Source: Coemansia sp. RSA 487 (lineage: Eukaryota; Kickxellomycota; Kickxellomycetes; Kickxellales; Kickxellaceae). From it: 64,000 nt of DNA. Location: assembly GCA_027577595.1 (NCBI GenBank), contig JANBRJ010000074.1, forward strand, positions 1-64,000, written 5' to 3'. Below, piece by piece: positions 50,112 through 59,521 of the stretch. Both the position numbers and the translations under genes were made by a program. Numbering within the stretch: the stretch's first letter is position 1; each line of letters begins with the position of its first letter. The notes under the pieces were generated by a model, which was not told the DNA's origin, did no database searches, and was given only the letters and a program-made list of their open reading frames with translations.

Positions 50112-50483
50112 TTAGAATGGCAACGTTGGTGTCGATTTGGATTTCTCTTTGGCCAAGTCTTCCTTCCATTTTCTGATCTTGTTTGGCATATCGTCAAGGT
50201 TCTTTTGGATGGCCGCCTGCTTTTCGGCATACTGTCTCTGCTGCTTGTGGCCCTTTGGTGGCTTCCTGTGCAAAACGCCCTTGGGCTTGGGCGCAGGCAT
50301 TCCGATCGCTACGGGATCAATGTTGTTCAGCAAACACGCCTTGCGCAGCTCTGCCTGCCGTCTGGCGCTAAACTTTCCAGGCCGCCAATGTCCATTCACA
50401 AACGTTGGCATAAAGGCCGATTCCGAATGCTTTGTGTTCAGCTGTTTCAGAATCTGTTCCGAAAACTTGCGCGCCGTAGCCAT
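50112..50483 (-). CDS. Mitochondrial ribosomal protein mL59
   Basis: 123 residues from the ATG at 50481-50483; an earlier in-frame start would add a hydrophobic leader from the T/A-rich 5' region. The signature is FVNGHWRPGKFSARRQAELRKACLLNNID, the conserved block of the fungal mL59 (yeast MRPL25) family. Basic sequence follows (KPKGVLHRKPPKGHKQQRQYAEKQAAIQKNLDDMPNKI). Expected to sit in the large subunit of the mitochondrial ribosome. Length is close to that of family members. Converges with the MADS gene 60 nt away. Confidence 0.83.
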   Translation of the reverse strand: MATARKFSEQILKQLNTKHSESAFMPTFVNGHWRPGKFSARRQAELRKACLLNNIDPVAIGMPAPKPKGVLHRKPPKGHKQQRQYAEKQAAIQKNLDDMPNKIRKWKEDLAKEKSKSTPTLPF

Positions 50484-51162
50484 TTTAGAAATAATTTTTT
50501 CCCAAAGAAAATATGAGGATAATAAATTGAACGCCAATGCAAAAAATGAAGAGAACAAAAAATAAGAGTTGGAAAACCCCATCCACTCCACTCTATTCGT
50601 TGTTATCGCAATGTGCTAATCAATCAAAAAGTTTGGCGATTAACTACGTGTGGGTAATTGTGTCACGTGCGTTAAATGTAAATGTGGAAATTGTGGTGGC
50701 CATTTTGTGTTTGCTCCAGATCTAACCCAGCATCTTTCTTGCTTTATTTTCTTCATTGTCAACAGCTTTCCACCATTTCTTTCCTACTTTGTGTTAATAA
50801 TCTTGCTCACAGCTCCTTTCCTAGCAATCTTTTATATATTTCTTCTCTATTTTGTTCAGCTTTTTCTCCAAAAATCCTCGAATCTAGTTCCTTTTTCACT
50901 TTTCTTTAGCAAAGCATCAGCATCCTTCAATTTCCAATTTTTAACTTTCTATTGCCTGCATTTCATATCCTCTCAGAAAGAAGAGACGCCCCTTAAGCTA
51001 GCGTACACTAGCATTTACAAAAAGTCCTAGTTTATTATTATTTTGACCCTTTTCCTTTGTATTTTTATATCCTTTCTTTTGTTGACTTTGGTGCGGGAAC
51101 TAATTTGCATTTGTTCCTCTGTACGGTTTACGCTTTATTCTCCCTTCCTTTCTGTGGTACTA
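50484..51162. other. Divergent spacer with T/C-rich leader
   Basis: 679 nt between mL59 and the long disordered-protein gene. The right two-thirds is strongly T/C-rich, as in a long 5' leader. No gene recognised. Confidence 0.6.
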
Positions 51163-51394
51163 ATGGTAAGGCACATTGGTCGAGACTCCTCTGCTAACTA
51201 TGGTCCTTCAAGACGCGACAGCGATACCAATGATAGCATAACCACAGAAGGTGCTGATGCTGGAGCAGCCAAGAGGAGTGGCGGACGTGCGAAAGGAAAT
51301 GGCAGTGCTAAGAAAGTGGTTTTCCGTCCATCAGTTCGACCATTGCCACTGGGCCCAACGGCCAAGGCAGGAACCCCCCCTCCACCACTACCGT

Positions 51395-51426
<32 letters not shown>

Positions 51427-54400
51427 TCTTTGGTGGATAATGCAAGCAACAGAAGCAGAAGCAGCACGGCAGGTCCTGTGGGGCGCCTGGTTAGCGGTCG
51501 TAGGAACAATGCATTGCTTAATGGAGGCTCAGCAGAAACTAGCCTACGAAAGGCTGTTGCTGCGGCACCCGCGTCTAACAAGGAAATTGATGCCAAGCTA
51601 GAAAACCCCTGGGTAATGCGTGCCCGGCGGTCGACGGCGCCGCCTGCACCGGCTATTTCTAATGTGTCGGTTGAAGACCCCCCAACGGCCAAAACAGATT
51701 CTGACGACAGTAACAGTAGCAGCAGCAGCTGCTGCGGTGGCGGCGGCAAGAAAATGGTGGCATTGGAAGAAAGGCAGCAGGACGAGACGCTAGATAGTGC
51801 AGTCGACTTCTCCGACGATGCGGCTGAAAAGACCATTGGCAATCCCGTTGTTGTGGAAATAGCGGTGCCTCCTTCTTCTCCTCCACCACCACCACAACAG
51901 ATACCTTCGCCTTTACTGTCAACATCGCCTTTACTTCCGCCTTTGATGACAAGCGATGTACAACGCCCTTCCAGCGTCGAGTCTACCACGTACAAAAGCG
52001 AGCCCAAAGCTTCAGTCAAACAGCCATTGTGCATAGCAACAACTGCTCTGCCAGCAACAACTCCAGCAATAGGTATATGGGGCAAGCCAGCAAAGAACGT
52101 ATGCGATGTGTCAGGACACTCGGATGCTGAAGCAGCGCCGGTGAGCGACTCTGCAAAATGGTGGAAGGCGAGATTGTCTGGAACTTCCCGCGCGGTATCG
52201 TCCGAGCCCGAAACATTGAAGAGCGCGTCATCATCTAGGCGGCAATCGCTTGCTTCTAAGGGATTGAGTAGTCAGTCTGCAGCGTCGCTACCGAAAGCGA
52301 CTGATAATGGTGCTAAAACGCAGCGTGGAAGCCGGCGCCACCAACCGCCTGTTCCGACTGTCGTTCCGCCGCTGATTCTGGCTCGCGCAACTCCCACTAT
52401 CGCCTCCACCACACCTCCTGCAGCCACTGCTTCTGCTGCAACCGCCATTGCAACTGCTGCTTCGTTCAATCCACCAGAGTATAAACCTACTTCAGAGCCT
52501 CCTGTCAATGAACCTGTTCCCGATAGCTTACCTATCGTAGAACCCGTTAAGGACAACATGCCAACAGCTGTCGCCACAGAAAACCCAGTACAGATGACAG
52601 ACCAGCCAGCCAAAAAACGGACAGTTTCCAGCAATACAAAGTACGTTGACAACTGGAGATCAAAGCCCGAATCAAAACCAGCAGTAGTCGCAGATCTGGA
52701 CAAGCTCAAACAGAGAAAGTCGCAGCTGTTCCAGAATCAGGTGCTTGGCGTGTCGTCGTCTTCGCTCTCGTCTGATTCGGCAGTCGAGTCGAAACCAAGG
52801 TTACCTTCCGTACGCAGGCGTAGCAGCGCGGCAACCAAAAACAGCACAGGAAGCACTACCAAACCAGTCACAGTTGCTACCAGTTGGAGATCCGACCCTA
52901 GTCGCGCCCGGCGGAGCCAAAGCGTTGTAGCACCAGTAGGATCATCGGTGCCCAAGCAGCCACCACCTGCCCGGCCATTGATTGCTGGCGATAAAGCTAT
53001 TGTCCTCGGCACCCACTCCGACCAGTTTACCAACTTGCTGCAAAACATTCCACCCACCACATCAATGCCCCAGTACCGCAGTATACATGCCTCGCTTGTG
53101 GTTCCGTCGTCAGCCTCGTCAGCCTCGTCATCTCCGCAAGTCCATGGCGTGGCAACCTCTCTTTCCTCTAACCACCCCGATAGCAAGGTCGGCAGCAACA
53201 CTAGGTCCCAGCCACCGCTTCTTCCACACACAATGCTTTCTGATATTCTTGACAGTTCGGGTGGCAAGAGTCAGTACAATGCCTCCAGTTCAACCTCCCT
53301 GTTTAACCCAACAGCAAATCCGCTCTTATCACCACCCGAACTTACGGTTGCACCATCTGCGCGAGGAAATTACCCACGCTATTCCGAAACTCCAGGCTCT
53401 GGTATTATAGTCACAAATGCTCAACTGGGATCCAACCTGTATGCGCTTTCTTCCGGAGTGAATCCACTGTGGATCGATCCCTCAAGTGTTGGTGGCAGTG
53501 ACCAGACACCGCGGTCAGCTCAACAGCCGAGCGATTCTTACTCTCTTTCACAAGGAGATTCTGGCTACAAGGGTCCAGTAAGAGTGCCGCCTCAACCAAT
53601 TGGTACACGAGGCACTCGCAACCAGCGCACACCCAACACGCCCCAAAACCACCAGCAGCAGCAGCAACAACAGCAACAATATCAGCAGCAGCAACAACAG
53701 TGGATGCCTTACCAGCCGACATCCTTGGAACTTAGTGGACAATACAACGCGCCTTTGACTTCTAACGACATGCAAACAAATTATATTAGCCAAGCGAACC
53801 AGGCACAACAGTACTTGGTTCCACCGCCCCCACAAAGCATGATGATGATTCCAGCTATGCATGTTCCGCGCGGCATCCATGCTCCCGAAGGGTATCCCAG
53901 TGTGGAGCCCAACACCAGCAGCATCAACAGCAACAACAGCAACAACAACAGTAACGGAATAACCCCACCGTTCATGGGGATGGTTCCAGCGCAACACTTG
54001 GTAGGATCGATGCATAACTCGCCGCCCGTTGTCTACCCTGCCTATGGCTACTCTGGTGTGCTTGGGCATGATGTACAGCCGCCCCCTTATGTCTCATACC
54101 CACAGCCGCATCACTTTAGTGCTCCGCATATGGACTATATTAATATGCAGATGGTCCCTCCTGGATATGGAAGAGACAACAACCCGCCACAGTTTTACTA
54201 TCCAGGCCATGGAGATGTTGAGTTGGCTCAAGCTGCCGAGCAATCGCTACACATTGGCCAAACCCCGCAGATGCCAGTCGGAGTTGGTAATATTGCGAGC
54301 AACGGTTGCCACCATCCAGGAATGCATAGCAATGCTAGGTACGGCGAATTTCCGCCGCATCCCGAACAGAACGACTATCGTCACGCAACAAACAACGACA

Positions 54401-54483
54401 GGAGCGGTGCCAAAGGCGGCCAAAAGACACCTACGGGTAAAGGCTTGCATAGAACGGCGGCCAATATATCGACCGAGAAGTAG
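51163..54483 (+). CDS. Long intrinsically disordered Ser/Pro/Gln-rich protein
   Basis: 1106 residues from ATG 51163. An earlier start in the same frame would add a hydrophobic stretch from the T-rich leader. I do not recognise a folded domain. Visible parts: a basic N-terminus, an Ala run (about 80-92), short Trp-containing motifs at intervals (ENPWVMRARRS, AKWWKARLSG, VDNWRSKPE, TSWRSDPSRARRSQS), a Gln tract (about 828-846) and a Tyr/Pro/Gly/Gln-rich C-third. The recurring W-[RK]-S/A-[RK]-rich motifs look like linear binding motifs. The composition resembles RNA-granule or post-transcriptional regulators, but that is only a guess. Intronless; converges with DPB4. Confidence 0.75.
53654..53699 (+). 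repeat. CAG/CAA run coding poly-Gln
   Basis: Mixed CAG and CAA codons coding nearly uninterrupted glutamine in the disordered protein. The mixture of codons makes it less prone to slippage than a pure repeat. Confidence 0.8.
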
Positions 54484-54566
54484 TAGAACCTTCTTTTATC
54501 TTACGCATTGCTAATGGTTAGTCCTCTTCAACTTTCCTTTATTGAATAATTAGACATGAAAATATT

Positions 54567-55091
54567 CTAGTCAATGCGTGGGCGCTTCGCGTTCTCGTCA
54601 TCGCTATTGTCAACATCCATCATTGACGACGATGCCATATCAACAGCAGTCTCAGCAGTCTCGTCCTTTTCATTCGTGCCATCACCTTCTTGCTCAACAT
54701 CGTCGTCCAAGGCGTTTATAGGTTCTGTCCCATCATCGCCATCATCGCCTTCGCCATCACCTTTGTTTTTGGCCTTTGCTTTCTTATCCCTAACCAGCGC
54801 AGCGTGTGCAGCAAGCTCGCCCTGTAGCCGCTCGATAAAGTCCGCAAGTCCGACTGCTTCCAACGCCTTGAACACATCGCTGGACACGATCGTCTTGTGG
54901 CCGCCTTCGCGAGCACAGTCGTTTGCGGTGGCGGCCAAGTAGCTAACAAACACGGTTGCTGCTTTCGTCACTGCCTGACGCGCTTCCTTCTGGATAGCAA
55001 TGTTTTCGGGAAGACTGCTTTTGATTAGGCGTGTGAGGACGGCTTTTGGGAAATCCAAGTCGTCAATAGTGGTTTGTTGTGCAGAAGACAT
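54567..55091 (-). CDS. DPB4: Histone-fold protein Dpb4 (DNA polymerase epsilon / CHRAC subunit)
   Basis: 174 residues. The N-half is a histone fold of the NF-YB/Dpb4 type: DLDFPKAVLTRLIKSSLPENIAIQKEARQAVTKAATVFVSYLAATANDCAREGGHKTIVSSDVFKALEAVGLADFI (spanning residues about 11-86), closest in wording to POLE3/CHRAC17. The C-half is a Lys-rich stretch followed by a long acidic tail (DGEGDDGDDG...), ending KRPRID. Dpb4 pairs with Dpb3 in DNA polymerase epsilon and with a related partner in ISW2/CHRAC chromatin remodellers, in the nucleus. Intronless. Confidence 0.9.
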   Translation of the reverse strand: MSSAQQTTIDDLDFPKAVLTRLIKSSLPENIAIQKEARQAVTKAATVFVSYLAATANDCAREGGHKTIVSSDVFKALEAVGLADFIERLQGELAAHAALVRDKKAKAKNKGDGEGDDGDDGTEPINALDDDVEQEGDGTNEKDETAETAVDMASSSMMDVDNSDDENAKRPRID

Positions 55092-56081
55092 CGTTTGAAT
55101 ATTACAAATATAAAGTGAAATAAAATGATAGTGAAAAAGTGGCCTTGTCGGTTCACTGGTTTCAAAAGAAAAATTAACAGTCTGATCAGGGCTGGTTCTT
55201 TACATGGGTTGTTGAGTTGGTAAGAGTATGGGTGTTTTGTTAGACGCCCTTAGATTCGGAGATTAGGCTTTTATCTAACAGGATGCCCAAGACAATAAAC
55301 GATACTTTGGTTGGCGCTATCAGATAAACATAACTATATTCCTAGAATCAACATATTAACACAAAAATACCTAATTTGTAACGCATTTTTATGCTACATG
55401 TTAACGATATTATTAGCTTTGCCGACAGATTGTATATTGCAAAAAACAAGAGCCACCATTATCGACACAGCTTATTGTAGGCATAAAATGAGGAGAGAAT
55501 TTGATATCACCATTCCCTTTCTGTTTTCTTTGCTGCGCTTGCGAAGAAACTGCAAAGTGCACACACATATGTTTGAAATCGCACCTTTTGCCATTTTTAA
55601 GAAATAAGCATGGTTTCAGCGATTCAACAAGTATGAAATTTCTTTTTTCTCACGCTAATATCTTTTAAAAGAATAAAAATCCCAATGAAAAGTGGAAGGA
55701 TAATAGTGATGTGCTTGGGAATGACTAAAACACATGGGGAACAGATAAAGTCTTGGGCACATTACCTATGGTTTAAAATTGGGGTATTTTTGAATTACAA
55801 AGTAAAATATTCGCCATTATGCTTATTTCCAGCACACGCCAATCGTGGTTTTTTGAGAAACTAAAGACTTTATAATTGGAAAGGATGAGCTAGATGCTAG
55901 TATCACTACAGAAATGAGAAAAATTCATATAGCGTTGGCATATAAAAGGCAAACATTTCTGGTGCCTTTAAACTATAATTTCCCTTCCATCCACATCCAC
56001 ATCCATTAGCTAATTCAGTCAGTATATTCTATACATACACAGGAATTATTTATTCAAACTTGCAATACATATCAAAGAACA
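55092..56081. other. AT-rich spacer ending in the CaaX-gene promoter
   Basis: 990 nt with the DPB4 promoter at the left and a TATA box at 55941-55947 at the right. Reading frames between are short and look random. Confidence 0.6.
55941..55947 (+). promoter_or_regulatory. TATA box (TATAAAA) of the CaaX-peptide gene
   Basis: Consensus TATAAAAG context, 141 nt upstream of the start codon at 56082, followed by a C/T- and then A-rich leader with no intervening ATG. It supports the short gene being real. Confidence 0.6.
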
Positions 56082-56216
56082 ATGCCTACAGCAGATACAC
56101 AAACTTATGTCTATGAGGCAACTCAAGCAACCCAAACAACACCTCTACCCACAACTAGGAGTAGAGGGGTAGATGCATCTACACAAACTGAAAGCAAATG
56201 TTGCATTATATTATGA
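56082..56216 (+). CDS. 44-residue CaaX-box peptide (pheromone-precursor-like)
   Basis: ATG at 56082, stop TGA at 56214. The 44-residue product starts MPTADTQTYVYEATQATQTT, is rich in Thr, Gln and Ala, has one basic cluster (RSRG, 26-29), and ends ESKCCIIL. The last four residues C-I-I-L form a CaaX box; Leu at the end favours geranylgeranylation, and the Cys just before could be palmitoylated, as in Ras proteins. There is no signal peptide. This is the design of fungal a-factor-type lipopeptide precursors: short, Thr/Ser/Ala-rich leader, CaaX end. The alternative, a last exon of a Ras/Rho GTPase, is not supported because the 5' flank is non-coding and has its own TATA box. Too short for certainty. 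Confidence 0.45.
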   Translation: MPTADTQTYVYEATQATQTTPLPTTRSRGVDASTQTESKCCIIL

Positions 56217-56343
56217 TTAAAATGGCTCCAACTGTGTTTGTAGAACCTAAATAGTTGTTGGGTTGTGTTGACGTTATTTTGGTATGTATCGTATCTGGCC
56301 TGGACAGGCTCGTGTATATCCGTTTGACAATCGGCTCTGTATA

Positions 56344-56383
56344 CTGGGTCTGGTAATTTGATTAAGATAATTACCAGATCCGG
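56344..56383. repeat. Hairpin 1 (15-bp arms, 10-nt loop)
   Basis: Arms 56344-56358 and 56369-56383, core TCTGGTAATT / AATTACCAGA. The two positions that differ would be G-U pairs in RNA, so the RNA stem is fully paired. Confidence 0.65.
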
Positions 56384-56500
56384 GTGTATAATATCGGATT
56401 ATACTCGTTTACGTTTTTACTTGAAACCTTTTAATAAATAATCTATATTTCCAAACTTGGTGATTTCAAGCTTCAACTAAATGAACAACCAAACCGTTCT

Positions 56501-56540
56501 ATTTATAGGAATCGAGCTGTATATCTCGATTTCTATAAAT
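56501..56540. repeat. Hairpin 2 (16-bp arms, 8-nt loop)
   Basis: ATTTATAGGAATCGAG at 56501-56516 against CTCGATTTCTATAAAT at 56525-56540. The single difference is a possible G-U pair in RNA. Loop CTGTATAT. Confidence 0.7.
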
Positions 56541-56740
56541 ATTACTACATTCATTTCTTATACTGTAGGGAATATTGTTAAAGTGTCCTAGCAATACTTC
56601 ACAGACTGACGGATTTATCATGGACCAGCATAAAATAACAGTAGTTTATAGATGTTTTCTTATTCTTCCAAAACTAGCTAAAGAAAAAATGATCCATGCC
56701 CTTTTTCCTCAAAGGCGATGACCACGGAAAATGCTGCCTT

Positions 56741-56768
56741 TATATGTAACCGAGAGCTGTTACATATA
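56741..56768. repeat. Hairpin 3 (perfect 10-bp arms, 8-nt loop)
   Basis: TATATGTAAC and GTTACATATA separated by CGAGAGCT. Third inverted repeat within 430 nt. Confidence 0.6.
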
Positions 56769-57652
56769 GTGCATTATGGCAGTGTTAACATTTAGTTGTA
56801 ATGTATTGAGTTGATAAAAAGAATAAAACTAAGAGATAACCGGTTTGGTTGTTTGGCAAGCACGATTTTTATGTATTTGTGTATCGGGTTCCTTTAGATC
56901 AGGAATCATGGAAGTATCGCTTCAGATCATCACATAGTGGTTGTGCAAACCTGTGACAATGGACCAGCCTTGCATACGACAACACACTAGCGTAACAGAC
57001 TACAGAGTCCGTTTATTAGCTTAGCATAACCTATACTATGATAAGAATAACTTTATGTCCGAATTCCATGAGCGAAATATGTTCTCTGGAGCACGGAAGT
57101 CGGACCTTGGTGCGGATTTACAATCATATTTTCTGTTGATGATATTGGTCGGTAGAGTCACGTGATTTTACTGATCAATTGGCAGTCAACGTTCGCTTGT
57201 TATTTTCTGGCTAACAGGTCGTATGTTTGCTACGCAAGGGATTGCATAGCATTGGAATTAATATTGTAGAAACCAAGATAGGCCATTTAGTGAATAACAT
57301 ATTCTCTATCCAGCTTAGGAGCACATTAAATGCTGATCTTAACATGGATAAATGAAAGCTACCAATGAATTAGTAACACCTTGTTGTAATACGCACATAA
57401 AAAGTGGACAGGGGAAGAATATATCCAGTGTCATCATTTATCTTTTTCTTTGTCCCAAGTGTATAGAATGTGTATCCCACGCCTAGGCTTGAAATAAGTA
57501 CACATTTCTAAATAAATCATTATATGCTTTTGATCGAAAATGGGCATGTAATTTTGTATGAATAAAAATATATTATAAAAATTGAAGGAACCAAGAGAAG
57601 AAAAGACCTGTCTACCTGCGATGACATGGCGTGCTGCTAAATAATGGTAAAC

Positions 57653-57681
57653 ATACATCCGGTAATTAGATTTCGTGTCAC
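57653..57681 (+). repeat. 29-nt direct repeat, copy 1
   Basis: ACATCCGGTAATTAGATTTCGTGTCACAT-type sequence, matching the copy at about 57998-58026 at about 25 of 29 positions, some 345 nt apart. Origin unknown. Confidence 0.5.
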
Positions 57682-57997
57682 ATGTAAACACTTTTGGAGT
57701 GGAAATATGCGGAAAGTAAATGGAGACTTGGGCACACATTAAATGTTTATTTTAGCATGAAGTAGCTTTTTATATAACAAAGCAACTAATTCACTGCCAT
57801 TATCTTTTTCATAAGCACACAGCTTCTTTTGCAAAAAAAAGCAAACTTTTCTAAAATAAAAAATGATGCATGCTGAGTCACAGTCACAAGTTTAATTGCT
57901 GTAGTGTTTGTATGGCTACAAAAGCCAGGCTGTTCATGAAAAATAAAGACAAGGAACTTTAGCTCCGTTATGACTTTTATTTGTAACAATAGATATG

Positions 57998-58026
57998 CAT
58001 CCGGTAAATAAATCTCGTGTCACATA
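57998..58026 (+). repeat. 29-nt direct repeat, copy 2
   Basis: Second copy, with the shared ends CATCCGGTAA and TCGTGTCACAT. Confidence 0.5.
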
Positions 58027-59521
58027 ATATTTATTGGTTTATGTTAGATTTTTTTGTCCGTTTATCCTTGACTTTGACCATTGTGAACGATCCAAGCTTT
58101 GCAATAACGCCAAAGAGGGCTATGCACTATTAGCTTGCGATTGCAGAGAGCTTTGACGGTCAGCTTGGTTGGATAACGTGATCATATACACCGCCTGGAA
58201 ACTGCTGCTCATCAATGAGCTGTTTCGTAGGCTAATAAAGAATGTTTATTTACTTCTTTGGTATTTTCTTTGCTTTTCCATTTCTTTTATTTATTGTGCT
58301 TTTCTTGTTTGCATTTGTAATTTAGACTTTTGAATTTGACTTGAATGTGCCGATTCCGGCTGAAAACCATGGTCACAACGTTGTTGCACACTCAGGTATC
58401 AAGAGTACACGCAGTCACAGAGATGGGCTCAGTTTAATAGCGGCCACGAACAGCTGATGCTACCAACACTAGTGGATTCGTTGATATTTCTGTGAGATTT
58501 CCAGATGAGCTTTTTGTAAGCTCGCTGCTTGCTTTGTCAGAATTATAAAGCTTGTATTTTCACATTGGCTGATGCATTATATGGCAGCCGCTGCGTGGAT
58601 AAGGTCACCGCTGGACACTTGTTCGATCGACTTGGCTGTGCCTTTTGCGTGTGGATGTGGGATGATCGATATCAACGACTGCGCTGGAAAGGCTTCTGCT
58701 TCCATCGAACGTCGGGTATTTGTACAGAATAAATAGTATTGCCGTAGTATCTTGGGATGCCATGTATAGCGTTTTGATCTTTTTATCACTGGCAAAACAC
58801 CTGTTGTGGATTGTGGCTTCACAGCGGAATGCTCAATCGAGCGGAAGCAATCTAGCGCGTGCTAGCGAAATCACCGAAACTGCCAAATATATAAGCAGCT
58901 GCCATAGTCCGATTAGCGCTTCGCTGTCTTGCACAGCGACTGAGAACCAAACAGTGTGGCTTTCGGCATCTGTGGGCATTTCTGCCATGAAGATGCTTAT
59001 GTATCTCAGCGCAACCACGAGCTTGGAGACTTGGCAGTTGCGGGATCTGCGAGCATCCGCCATCGCCAGCAGCTACCAGCAGCGCAGGTGCAAGGGAGCC
59101 AGATACCCAACAGAGGATGGCGGGGCTAGGGCTTACCGTTGCTTCTAATGGCTATACCAGTGATAGGGCATCAAGCTTTTCTCACACATACCACCTAATC
59201 GGCAGTCTCAGCAAAGCCATTTTTGGCTCGGCAATCATTTTTTGGCTCGGCAGTCATTCATTGTTCTGGCTTGGCAAAGACATGAGCCAGCCGATGCTGT
59301 TTGTGAGATCAAGGCACAAAAGAAAAACAAAACTGCGGAAAATCGAGTGTGATTGATTAGCCCACAAAAAATAAAATAAACAAGCTCGGTGCCTTTTTCC
59401 ACCAACCTTTCTTTTCTCTCTTTTTTGCTGTGTTTGTGTTTCACTATTACTCTCTGCATTGGATATACCCCTTTTCAGCACTTTACAAACAGCCTTGTTT
59501 TACATTCAAGCTTGCAGCACA

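Larger units (their letters stand above)
56217..59521. other. 3.3-kb gene-poor region with hairpins and a relic-like stretch
   Basis: Left part: three hairpins (listed). Middle: a pair of 29-nt direct repeats at about 57653 and 57998. Right part, 58330-59160: clearly higher GC than its surroundings, with several reading frames up to 142 codons on both strands, none starting with ATG at a sensible place and none recognisable, which suggests an eroded gene. No intact gene could be supported. Confidence 0.5.

Noticed and set aside
58612-58640. tRNA B-box-like GTTCGATCGAC
   Set aside because: No acceptor, D or anticodon arms can be folded around it.
58833-59063. Candidate gene starting MADARRS on the minus strand
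   Set aside because: 76 codons with an ATG, but no homology, no support from upstream elements, and overlap with other equally long frames.
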